Assembly (NCBI GenBank): GCA_002421985.1
Contig: DISF01000016.1
Span: 1 to 6,306 of the forward strand
DNA: 6,306 nucleotides
Source of the DNA: Roseovarius sp. UBA6217
Lineage (GTDB): Bacteria > Pseudomonadota > Alphaproteobacteria > Rhodobacterales > Rhodobacteraceae
Reading direction: 5' to 3'
In this document: positions 1 through 5,417 of the stretch, piece after piece
How positions within the stretch are numbered: the first letter of the stretch is position 1
Layout: every line of letters starts with the position of its first letter
Translations under genes and position numbers: made by a program
The notes under the pieces: generated by a model
What the model saw: only the letters and a program-made list of their open reading frames with translations
What the model was told of the DNA's origin: nothing
The model's database searches: none

Positions 1-349
1 CGCCCTGATCGCAGATCGGGCAATCGAGCGGGTGGTTGATGAGCAGAAACTCCATCACCCCCTCGCGGGCCTTTTTCACCATCGGCGATTTGGTCATCAC
101 CCGAGGCGGGCTGCCATCGGGAAAGGGGCGCATGTCGCGCACCTGCATGGCACAGCTTGCCGCCGGTTTCGGCGGCCCCGGCTGCACCTCGACCAGACAC
201 ATCCGGCAATTGCCCGCGATGCTCAGCCGCTCGTGATAGCAAAAGCGCGGGATTTCCACCCCCACCTGCTCGCAGGCCTGGATGAGGGTCATCGCCCCCT
301 CGACCTCGACCTCTTGCCCGTCGATGATGATCTTGCGTAGGTCAGCCAT
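1..349 (-). CDS. nuoG: NADH-quinone oxidoreductase subunit G (NuoG), 5' part
   Basis: NuoG (75 kDa subunit, Nqo3) is the largest peripheral subunit and carries an electron wire of iron-sulfur clusters from NuoF towards NuoB. Only the first 116 residues are in the window, out of roughly 670-690 usual for the family. The protein begins MADLRKIIIDGQEVEVEGAM, a ferredoxin-like fold. The [2Fe-2S] N1b ligands are Cys37, Cys48, Cys51 and Cys66, with the expected x10, x2 and x14 spacing (FCYHERLSIAGNCRMC and ASCAM). Next comes HPLDCPICDQG, which gives His106, Cys110 and Cys113 of the His/Cys-ligated [4Fe-4S] cluster N5; its last Cys lies beyond the edge. The start at 349 is supported by the GAGGG six bases after the preceding gene. 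The frame has no stop before the window edge, so it is truncated only by the window. Confidence 0.97.
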   Translation of the reverse strand, partial: MADLRKIIIDGQEVEVEGAMTLIQACEQVGVEIPRFCYHERLSIAGNCRMCLVEVQPGPPKPAASCAMQVRDMRPFPDGSPPRVMTKSPMVKKAREGVMEFLLINHPLDCPICDQG

Positions 350-352
350 CTT

Positions 353-357
353 CCCTC
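353..357 (-). promoter_or_regulatory. Shine-Dalgarno of nuoG
   Basis: GAGGG overlaps the TGA of the DUF5333-like gene (TGAGGGAAGATG) and lies three bases before the nuoG ATG. The short six-base gap between the genes makes translational coupling likely. Confidence 0.6.
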
Positions 358-802
358 ACCTTGCCTTCAGAAGCGCGCCGATCCGGCTCTGCTTCGCGAT
401 TTCGGTCTGCCCCAGGATGCACAGGCTCGGGCCGTGATCGGGCTCGGCGCCTTGCGCGCGGATATACTCGTTGCGCCGCTCGCGCATCCTGCGCTTCTCG
501 GTCTTGTCTTCGACATAGGCGTCGATCTCGGCCTCGGAATAGCCGCGCCGGCGCGCTTCGTCCCTGAGCGCGCGCATCCGCTCCAACGCCACAAAGATAC
601 GCGCGCCGATGCTGTCGCATTCCTTGCGTATCTCGTTGGCCACCGCGATCTCCAACAGCGCGTCGTTGATATCGTGCTCCTGCGAGAGCTGCGCCGCGCT
701 CGCGGCAGGCATCAGCGCGGCAAGGCCAAGCGCGGCCAGCCCCGTCGCGGCCATGCCCGCGCGCCGCCCCCCCGCCCGCGATATCAAACGCATCATTACC
801 AT
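356..802 (-). CDS. Exported DUF5333-like protein, unknown function
   Basis: The 148-residue product has an N-terminal signal peptide: basic residues (RAGGRRAG), a hydrophobic stretch of Ala and Leu, and a likely signal peptidase I site after PAASA (about residue 36). The mature chain is alpha-helical and highly charged: INDALLEIAVANEIRKECDS, RRRGYSEAEIDAYVEDKTEK, and a final SLCILGQTEIAKQSRIGALL. This pattern matches from memory the DUF5333 family found in Rhodobacteraceae nuo loci; no function is known. Two cysteines, Cys62 and Cys128, could form a disulfide. The start is uncertain: ATG 802 has GGGGCGG eight bases before it, ATG 796 forms a TAATG stop/start with the upstream gene, and GTG 811 is also open. 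All three give the same mature protein. Nuclear or DNA-binding roles are unlikely for an exported protein. Confidence 0.83.
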   Translation of the reverse strand: MVMMRLISRAGGRRAGMAATGLAALGLAALMPAASAAQLSQEHDINDALLEIAVANEIRKECDSIGARIFVALERMRALRDEARRRGYSEAEIDAYVEDKTEKRRMRERRNEYIRAQGAEPDHGPSLCILGQTEIAKQSRIGALLKAR

Positions 803-1146
803 ATGACGCACCGCCCCGTTACCGATACCCGGTCACCCGATCGGGCAAAGACCGGCCCTTGCTGCCCTTCGGCCACGCCAGACCATGCGATCTCGGATGT
901 GCCGAAATTCTCGATGCAATAGCGCGTCCCCTCGTATACGGCGGCCTTTTGCGCGCCCTCGATACCGCGTCCGGCCCGCCCGACCGATGCGGTAAATGCG
1001 CGCCTGTCGGCCTTTTCGCCGCGCGCCTTGCCGGGATAGTAATTGCCGTCAAAAAGCACGCGATCCTCGCGGTTGGTGCACCCCGCGACAAGCGCAACCC
1101 CAAGCAGCGCAGCCCCCATGAGGCGATATGCCCGCCCTGCGATCAT
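796..1146 (-). CDS. Small predicted lipoprotein between nuoF and the DUF5333-like gene, unknown function
   Basis: This 116-residue protein is not recognised as a named family. The N-terminus MIAGRAYRLMGAALLGVALV followed by AGC is a lipoprotein signal: basic residues, a hydrophobic core and lipobox VAGC with the lipidated Cys at 23. The mature part begins TNREDRVLFDGNYYPGKA, then continues through KADRRAFTASVGRAG and a segment AAVYEGTRYCIENFGTSEIAW. It ends GRCVIW. Its two further cysteines, Cys77 and Cys113, could form a disulfide in the periplasm. The gene starts at 1146, with the ATG overlapping the nuoF TGA (ATGA). Its TAA at 798-796 touches or overlaps the possible starts of the next gene. 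A longer open frame extends upstream into nuoF but has no support. The function is unknown; a complex I-related role is inferred from tight coupling. Confidence 0.78.
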   Translation of the reverse strand: MIAGRAYRLMGAALLGVALVAGCTNREDRVLFDGNYYPGKARGEKADRRAFTASVGRAGRGIEGAQKAAVYEGTRYCIENFGTSEIAWSGVAEGQQGPVFARSGDRVSVTGRCVIW

Positions 1147-2441
1147 TCCGCAGCCACCGCAGATGTGCGGCCCCGGTCGCGGGCGCGGATGCGGTCCTCG
1201 ATCTCGTCGCGGAAATTGCGGATCAGGCCCTGGATGGGCCATGCGGCGGCATCGCCAAGCGCACAGATCGTGTGGCCCTCGACCTGCTTTGACACATCGA
1301 ACAGCATGTCGATTTCCTCGATCCCCGCCTCGCCGCGCACCAGCCGCTCCATCACCCGCATCATCCAGCCGGTGCCCTCGCGGCAGGGCGTGCATTGCCC
1401 GCAGCTCTCGTGCTTGTAGAATTTCGCCAGCCGCCAGATCGCCTTGATGATGTCGGTCGATTGATCCATCACGATCACCGCCGCCGTGCCAAGGCCGGAC
1501 TTCAGTTCCTTTTGCAGATAATCGAAATCCATGATCGCCCCGCGCATGTTCTCGGCCCGCACACAGGGCACGGAACTGCCGCCGGGGATCACCGCCTTGA
1601 GATTGTCCCAGCCGCCGCGAATGCCGCCGCAATGGCGCTCGATCAGCTCCTCGAAGGGGATCGACATCTCTTCCTCGACGACGCAAGGATTGTTCACATG
1701 CCCCGAGATCGCGAAAATCTTGGTGCCCACGTTGTTGGGCCGGCCAAAGCCCGCAAACCAGTCCGGCCCGCGCCGCAGGATGGTGGGGGCAACCGCGATG
1801 CTCTCGACATTGTTGACTGTGGTGGGGCAGCCATAGAGGCCCGCCATCGCCGGAAACGGCGGCTTCATCCGGGGCATCCCCTTCTTGCCCTCAAGGCTCT
1901 CGAGCAGCGCGGTTTCCTCGCCGCAGATATAGGCGCCCGCGCCGTGATGCAGGTAGAGGTCGAAATCCCAGCCGGATTTGCACGCGTTGCGACCGATCAG
2001 CCCGGCCTCATAGGCCTCGTCTATCGCCGCCTGAAGCGCCTCGCGCTCGCGGATATATTCACCCCGGATATAGATGAAACAGGCATGTGCATTCATCGCG
2101 AACGATGCGATCAGACACCCCTCGATCAGCGTGTGCGGATCGTGGCGCATGATCTCGCGGTCCTTGCAGGTGCCCGGCTCGGACTCGTCGGCATTGACCA
2201 CCAGATAGGCGGGCCGCCCGTCGCTTTCCCTGGGCATGAAAGACCATTTGAGCCCGGTGGGAAAGCCCGCGCCGCCGCGCCCGCGAAGCCCCGACGCCTT
2301 CATCTGCTCGACGATCCAGTCGCGCCCGTTCTGGAGGATTTTCGCCGTGCCGTCCCAATGGCCACGGGCCATCGCGCCCTTGAGGCTGCGATCATGCATC
2401 CCGTAGAGATTGGTAAAGATACGGTCTTCGTCTTTCAGCAT
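1143..2441 (-). CDS. nuoF: NADH-quinone oxidoreductase subunit F (NuoF)
   Basis: NuoF (51 kDa subunit, Nqo1) is the NADH dehydrogenase of complex I: it binds NADH, transfers hydride to FMN and passes electrons to cluster N3. The 432-residue product has the normal length. Motifs in order are the glycine-rich GLRGRGGAGFPTGLKW (51-66), NADESEPGTCKDREI (83-97), GAGAYICGEETALLESLEG (167-185, FMN site), and the N3 ligands in ESCGQCTPCREG (Cys347, Cys350, Cys353) with Cys393 in TICALGD. All four ligands have the expected CxxCxxC-x39-C spacing. The frame is open to 2525, but the start at 2441 is supported by a strong GGAGG and by similarity of the N-terminus. The stop overlaps the next ATG as ATGA. 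NAD-dependent formate dehydrogenase and hydrogenase subunits are related, but the neighbours rule them out. Confidence 0.97.
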   Translation of the reverse strand: MLKDEDRIFTNLYGMHDRSLKGAMARGHWDGTAKILQNGRDWIVEQMKASGLRGRGGAGFPTGLKWSFMPRESDGRPAYLVVNADESEPGTCKDREIMRHDPHTLIEGCLIASFAMNAHACFIYIRGEYIREREALQAAIDEAYEAGLIGRNACKSGWDFDLYLHHGAGAYICGEETALLESLEGKKGMPRMKPPFPAMAGLYGCPTTVNNVESIAVAPTILRRGPDWFAGFGRPNNVGTKIFAISGHVNNPCVVEEEMSIPFEELIERHCGGIRGGWDNLKAVIPGGSSVPCVRAENMRGAIMDFDYLQKELKSGLGTAAVIVMDQSTDIIKAIWRLAKFYKHESCGQCTPCREGTGWMMRVMERLVRGEAGIEEIDMLFDVSKQVEGHTICALGDAAAWPIQGLIRNFRDEIEDRIRARDRGRTSAVAAE

Positions 2442-2445
2442 CCCG

Positions 2446-2676
2446 TTACCTCCGGCTGCCCTGATGTCCCCGGCGCAAGCGCCAGAGTTGATAGATAAGC
2501 ACGAGCGCAAACACGAAACCGCCAAGCGCCATCATGTCAAACAGCGCGCGCAGGCGCTGATCGAGCGCGAGCGCCCCGCCAAGGATCGTGGCGAGGATCC
2601 ACAAGCCCCCCGTGCCCGCGATCACCAGCGCGGCCATGCGCCCCTTGCGCGCGATCTGTGCATCCTGCTCTGGCAT
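2446..2676 (-). CDS. Small two-helix membrane protein, DUF5337-like
   Basis: This 76-residue protein has two predicted transmembrane helices, about 14-36 (MAALVIAGTGGLWILATILGG) and about 45-66 (LFDMMALGGFVFALVLIYQLW). A short loop with a few charged residues joins them, and both ends are basic (IARKGR before helix 1, RLRRGHQGSRR after helix 2). By the positive-inside rule both termini face the cytoplasm. Size, hydropathy and position match from memory the DUF5337 family of Rhodobacteraceae nuo loci, whose function is unknown. The ATG at 2676 lies 15 bases after the nuoE stop and has only a weak purine stretch before it. The stop codon abuts the Shine-Dalgarno of nuoF, so the two are probably co-translated. 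A membrane subunit or assembly factor of complex I is possible but inferred only from context. Confidence 0.8.
   Translation of the reverse strand: MPEQDAQIARKGRMAALVIAGTGGLWILATILGGALALDQRLRALFDMMALGGFVFALVLIYQLWRLRRGHQGSRR
2449..2453 (-). promoter_or_regulatory. Shine-Dalgarno of nuoF
   Basis: GGAGG lies seven bases before the nuoF ATG at 2441 and directly before the TAA of the DUF5337-like gene. It fixes the nuoF start at MLKDEDRIF rather than at start codons farther upstream in the same open frame. Confidence 0.8.
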
Positions 2677-2691
2677 CGTATCCCATGCTCA

Positions 2692-3864
2692 CTAAACGTC
2701 GCCCTTGTCCACGCGGGCCGAAAACTCGGTCTCGCCCCCTGCGGCCAGGGTCTTTGCCTGCGCCACCCAGTTGTCGCGGCTCACGCGGCCCTTGAACCCC
2801 GTGAGGTTGTCATCCACCCAGGCAACCTCGGCCTCGGTCCAGTTTGCGATCTGGTCGAAATGATAGAATCCAAGCGTGTTGCACAGCGCCTCGAGCTTGG
2901 GGCCGATCCCCTTGATCCGCTTGAGATCGTCGGCCTTGCCCGCGCGCGGACCGCTCAGCGCCTCGGGGCGGGTGCCCGCCTCGATTGCTGCCTCGGCCTT
3001 TGGCGTCTCCGGCGCGGGCCTGGCAGGCGCGGGTTCGGGGGCCTCTGCCTTGGGCGCTTCCTCGGGCGTCTCTGCCTTGGGTGCCCCCTTGGCCGAGATC
3101 GCCACCGGCTCCTCGTTCATCACCACCGATGACGGCGCGGGCGCGTGGTTGGCCCCCTTGTCGCGCCACGGCGCGGTGAGCGGCACCTCGCTGCCGTCGA
3201 TACGCTTGAGCGTGTCGCCGAGATCGACGGCGCGCTGCACGCTGGCATTATACCGCGCGCGCCCGCTCTCGAACGCGGTCAGGCTGGTCAGGCCCGATTT
3301 CGGCTCGCTGGCATAGCGCCCGTTCTGCGGCCCCGGCACCGGCACCTTGCCCGCCGCCATCTCGTCGATCATCCCGGCGAACCGTTCCGGTGTCAGATCC
3401 TCGTAGTAATCCTTGCCCACCTGCGCCATCGGCGCGTTGGAGCACGCGCCGAGGCATTCCACCTCTTCCCACGAGAACTTGCCATCTTCCGAGAGCTGAA
3501 ACGGCTCGGGCGCGATCTTGTCACGGCACACGGCGATCAGATCTTCCGAGCCGCACAACATGCAGGGCGTGGTGCCGCAAATCTGGAAATGTGCAACACT
3601 GCCAACAGGATGCAGTTGGAACATGAAGTAGAATGTCGCCACCTCCAGCGCGCGGATGTAATCCATGCCCAGCATATCGGCGACATGCTCGATCGCAGGA
3701 CGGCTCAGCCAGCCCTCCTGCTCCTGCGCGCGCCACAAAAGCGGGATGATCGCGCTGGCCTGACGGCCCTCGGGATATTTGCTGATCTGCGCCTCTGCCC
3801 AGGCCGCATTGGCGGGGGTAAAGGCAAAGCTCTCGGGCTGCTCGTGGTAAAGACGGCGTAGCAT
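2692..3864 (-). CDS. nuoE: NADH-quinone oxidoreductase subunit E (NuoE) with long C-terminal extension
   Basis: NuoE (24 kDa subunit, Nqo2) is a thioredoxin-fold protein that holds the [2Fe-2S] cluster N1a beside the FMN of NuoF. Its ligands are visible in CGTTPCMLC and CLGAC: Cys96, Cys101, Cys137 and Cys141. The product is about 390 residues, far longer than the usual 160-240. After the core (1 to about 185) comes a conserved-looking segment to about 237. An Ala/Pro/Glu-rich linker with repeated PKAE units follows (about 238-305). The last domain (about 310-375) contains LKRIKGIGPKLEALCNTLGF, a helix-hairpin-helix-like motif. Rhodobacterales NuoE proteins are known to be this long. I chose the ATG at 3864 because MLRRLYHEQPESF matches the usual start; a GTG at 3873 would add three residues and overlap the upstream gene. 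Confidence 0.96.
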   Translation of the reverse strand: MLRRLYHEQPESFAFTPANAAWAEAQISKYPEGRQASAIIPLLWRAQEQEGWLSRPAIEHVADMLGMDYIRALEVATFYFMFQLHPVGSVAHFQICGTTPCMLCGSEDLIAVCRDKIAPEPFQLSEDGKFSWEEVECLGACSNAPMAQVGKDYYEDLTPERFAGMIDEMAAGKVPVPGPQNGRYASEPKSGLTSLTAFESGRARYNASVQRAVDLGDTLKRIDGSEVPLTAPWRDKGANHAPAPSSVVMNEEPVAISAKGAPKAETPEEAPKAEAPEPAPARPAPETPKAEAAIEAGTRPEALSGPRAGKADDLKRIKGIGPKLEALCNTLGFYHFDQIANWTEAEVAWVDDNLTGFKGRVSRDNWVAQAKTLAAGGETEFSARVDKGDV

Positions 3865-3865
3865 C

Positions 3866-4144
3866 TCAGGCACAGGCTCCTGTGGTCAGTTTGACGCCCC
3901 CGTCGGGCTGCCTTACGGCCCCCCCGGTGGACAAATGAAAGGCGGCGAAATCCAGAAGCTGCTGGCGCGCCAGCCCGGTCTGAATCTCCATCGCCAGATA
4001 ATCGCCCTCGCTGCGCAAGGTGCAGCCGAGGCTCTTGGCGGCGGCCTCGAAACGCGCGGCATCCTCGGCAGAGGTGCCCGGCGGCGTTGCGGCACAGGCC
4101 GCGAGCGCCCAGAGCGCGGATATCGTGATCGCCGGGTGCCGCAT
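3866..4144 (-). CDS. Small predicted lipoprotein between nuoD and nuoE, unknown function
   Basis: This 92-residue protein is not recognised as a named family. It begins MRHPAITISALWALAACAAT: a short basic start, a hydrophobic stretch and a lipobox LAAC with the lipidated Cys at 17, so it is probably exported and anchored in a membrane on the periplasmic side. The mature part of about 75 residues is soluble-looking and carries two cysteines, Cys41 (SLGCTLRSEGDYL) and Cys91 (TTGACA, one residue from the end), which could form a disulfide. The ATG at 4144 is the only plausible start: the frame stays open upstream into nuoD, but no start lies close by. One base separates its stop from the nuoE ATG, so the two are probably translationally coupled. 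Codon use resembles the neighbours, with no sign of recent transfer. A link to complex I is inferred from position alone. Confidence 0.75.
   Translation of the reverse strand: MRHPAITISALWALAACAATPPGTSAEDAARFEAAAKSLGCTLRSEGDYLAMEIQTGLARQQLLDFAAFHLSTGGAVRQPDGGVKLTTGACA
3871..3884 (-). promoter_or_regulatory. Inverted repeat enclosing the likely nuoE Shine-Dalgarno
   Basis: The coding strand reads CACAGGAGCCTGTG, which can fold as a five-base-pair stem with a four-base GAGC loop. It contains AGGAG, the only strong Shine-Dalgarno match before nuoE. It overlaps the last codons of the upstream lipoprotein gene. Ribosomes finishing that gene would open the stem, which would suit coupled translation of nuoE. 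The spacing from GGAG to the ATG at 3864 is 12 bases, rather long. The stem is short and may be chance. Confidence 0.3.
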
Positions 4145-4196
4145 TCTCAGGCCCCCCCGGCCCCGGCAAGCCCGATACTGACGCCCCCCGCCCCGA
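4145..4196 (-). other. G-rich gap between nuoD and the lipoprotein gene
   Basis: On the coding strand this 52-base spacer contains five runs of three or more G (4, 6, 3, 4 and 7 bases, in order). It includes GGCC-G5-GGCC, which could form a four-base-pair hairpin near its downstream end. It ends in CTGAGA just before the ATG, which is a weak ribosome binding site. No U-tract follows a stem, so an intrinsic terminator is unlikely. The G-runs could fold as a G-quadruplex in RNA, but in a GC-rich genome this may be only composition. Confidence 0.4.
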
Positions 4197-5417
4197 TCAC
4201 CTGTCGATCTCCCCGAAGACCACGTCCATCGTGCCGATGATCGCCGCCACATCGGCGAGTTGATGCCCCTTGGCGACATGGTCCATCGCCTGCAAATGCA
4301 GAAAGCCCGGCGCGCGCAGCTTGGCGCGGTAGGGACGGTTGGTGCCATCGGCCACGAGATAGACGCCAAACTCGCCCTTGGGGGCCTCGACGGCGGCATA
4401 GACCTCTCCGGCGGGGACGTGAAAGCCCTCGGTATAGAGCTTGAAGTGATGGATCAGCGCCTCCATCGAGGTTTTCATCTCGCCACGCCTGGGCGGGGTG
4501 AGCTTGCCGCGCGTCAGGATATCGCCCTGGCCCTCGGGCGCGCGCAGCTTGGCAATCGCCTGATGGATGATCCGCAGGCTCTGGCGCATCTCTTCCATGC
4601 GCACGAGGTAGCGATCGAAACAATCGCCATTCTTGCCAACCGGCACGAGGAAATCAAACTCGTCATAGCATTCATAGGGTTGCGCGCGGCGCAGATCCCA
4701 CGCCATGCCAGAGCCCCGCACCATCACGCCGCTGAACCCCCAGTCGAGCGCCTCTTGCTGGCTGACCACGCCGATATCGACGTTGCGCTGCTTGAACACG
4801 CGGTTCTCGGTCAGAAGCCCGTCGATATCGTCGAGCACGCGGGGGAACTCGTTGGCCCATGTCTCGATATCGTCGATGAGCGCGGGCGGCAGATCCTGAT
4901 GCACGCCGCCGGGCCGGAAATAGGCCGCATGGAGCCGCGCGCCGCAGGCCCGCTCATAGAACACCATCAGCTTTTCGCGTTCCTCAAACCCCCAGAGCGG
5001 CGGGGTGAGCGCGCCCACATCCATCGCCTGCGTTGTGACATTCAGGAGGTGGTTGAGGATGCGCCCGATCTCGCAATAGAGCACGCGGATGAGGCTCGCG
5101 CGGCGCGGCACCTCGGTGCCCGTCAGCCGCTCGATGGCCAGGCACCAGGCGTGCTCCTGATTCATCGGGGCGACGTAATCGAGCCGGTCCAGATAAGGCA
5201 GGTTTTGCAGGTAGGTGCGGCTCTCCATCAGCTTCTCGGTGCCGCGATGCAGCAGGCCGATATGCGGATCGCAGCGCTCGACCAATTCACCGTCAAGCTC
5301 CAGCACCAGCCGCAAAACGCCATGCGCCGCAGGGTGTTGCGGGCCGAAGTTGATGTTGAAATTGCGGATCTTCTGCTCGCCGGTCAGGGCGTCTTCGAAT
5401 TTGGAGCCTCCCATCAT
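4197..5417 (-). CDS. nuoD: NADH-quinone oxidoreductase subunit D (NuoD)
   Basis: NuoD (49 kDa subunit, Nqo4) forms the quinone-reducing cavity with NuoB and derives from the large subunit of NiFe hydrogenases, without the metal-binding cysteines. The 406-residue product matches the family from GPQHPAAHGVLRL (about 25-37) to the end (GTMDVVFGEIDR). By alignment from memory with bovine His59/Tyr108 and Thermus His38/Tyr87, the quinone-contacting pair should be His32 and Tyr81; both are present with the conserved spacing of 49. The start at 5417 overlaps the nuoC TGA. A second ATG follows at 5414 and would remove one residue. Overlapping GGAGG motifs at 5429-5422 serve either start. A 52-base gap separates the stop from the next gene, the widest gap in the window. 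Confidence 0.97.
   Translation of the reverse strand: MMGGSKFEDALTGEQKIRNFNINFGPQHPAAHGVLRLVLELDGELVERCDPHIGLLHRGTEKLMESRTYLQNLPYLDRLDYVAPMNQEHAWCLAIERLTGTEVPRRASLIRVLYCEIGRILNHLLNVTTQAMDVGALTPPLWGFEEREKLMVFYERACGARLHAAYFRPGGVHQDLPPALIDDIETWANEFPRVLDDIDGLLTENRVFKQRNVDIGVVSQQEALDWGFSGVMVRGSGMAWDLRRAQPYECYDEFDFLVPVGKNGDCFDRYLVRMEEMRQSLRIIHQAIAKLRAPEGQGDILTRGKLTPPRRGEMKTSMEALIHHFKLYTEGFHVPAGEVYAAVEAPKGEFGVYLVADGTNRPYRAKLRAPGFLHLQAMDHVAKGHQLADVAAIIGTMDVVFGEIDR

Noticed and set aside
737..772. Possible twin-arginine (Tat) signal in the DUF5333-like protein
   Set aside because: There is an RR pair (GGRRAGMAAT), but the consensus S/T-RR-x-F-L-K context is absent. An ordinary Sec signal explains the sequence.
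434..922. 162-residue plus-strand open frame across the DUF5333-like gene
   Set aside because: Composition is typical of an antisense frame, it crosses a gene junction on the other strand, and the minus-strand gene has a signal peptide and a family-like pattern.
1157..1170. Hairpin CCGCACATCTGCGG just before the second lipoprotein start
   Set aside because: A five-base-pair stem inside the nuoF coding end is easily expected by chance in GC-rich DNA. It covers no clear ribosome binding site.
1147..1686. Upstream extension of the small lipoprotein frame into nuoF (open to 1686)
   Set aside because: The added part is an out-of-frame reading of nuoF. The lipoprotein signal begins cleanly at the ATG at 1146.
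1395..2498. 367-residue plus-strand open frame opposite nuoF
   Set aside because: It is antisense to a complete NuoF with all ligands. The Arg/His/Pro-rich translation is typical of a shadow frame.
2442..2525. Extended NuoF start at 2525
   Set aside because: The extra 28 residues overlap the DUF5337-like gene and do not resemble NuoF. A strong GGAGG sits before the ATG at 2441.
3145..3861. 238-residue plus-strand open frame opposite nuoE
   Set aside because: Antisense shadow; NuoE is intact and conserved on the other strand.
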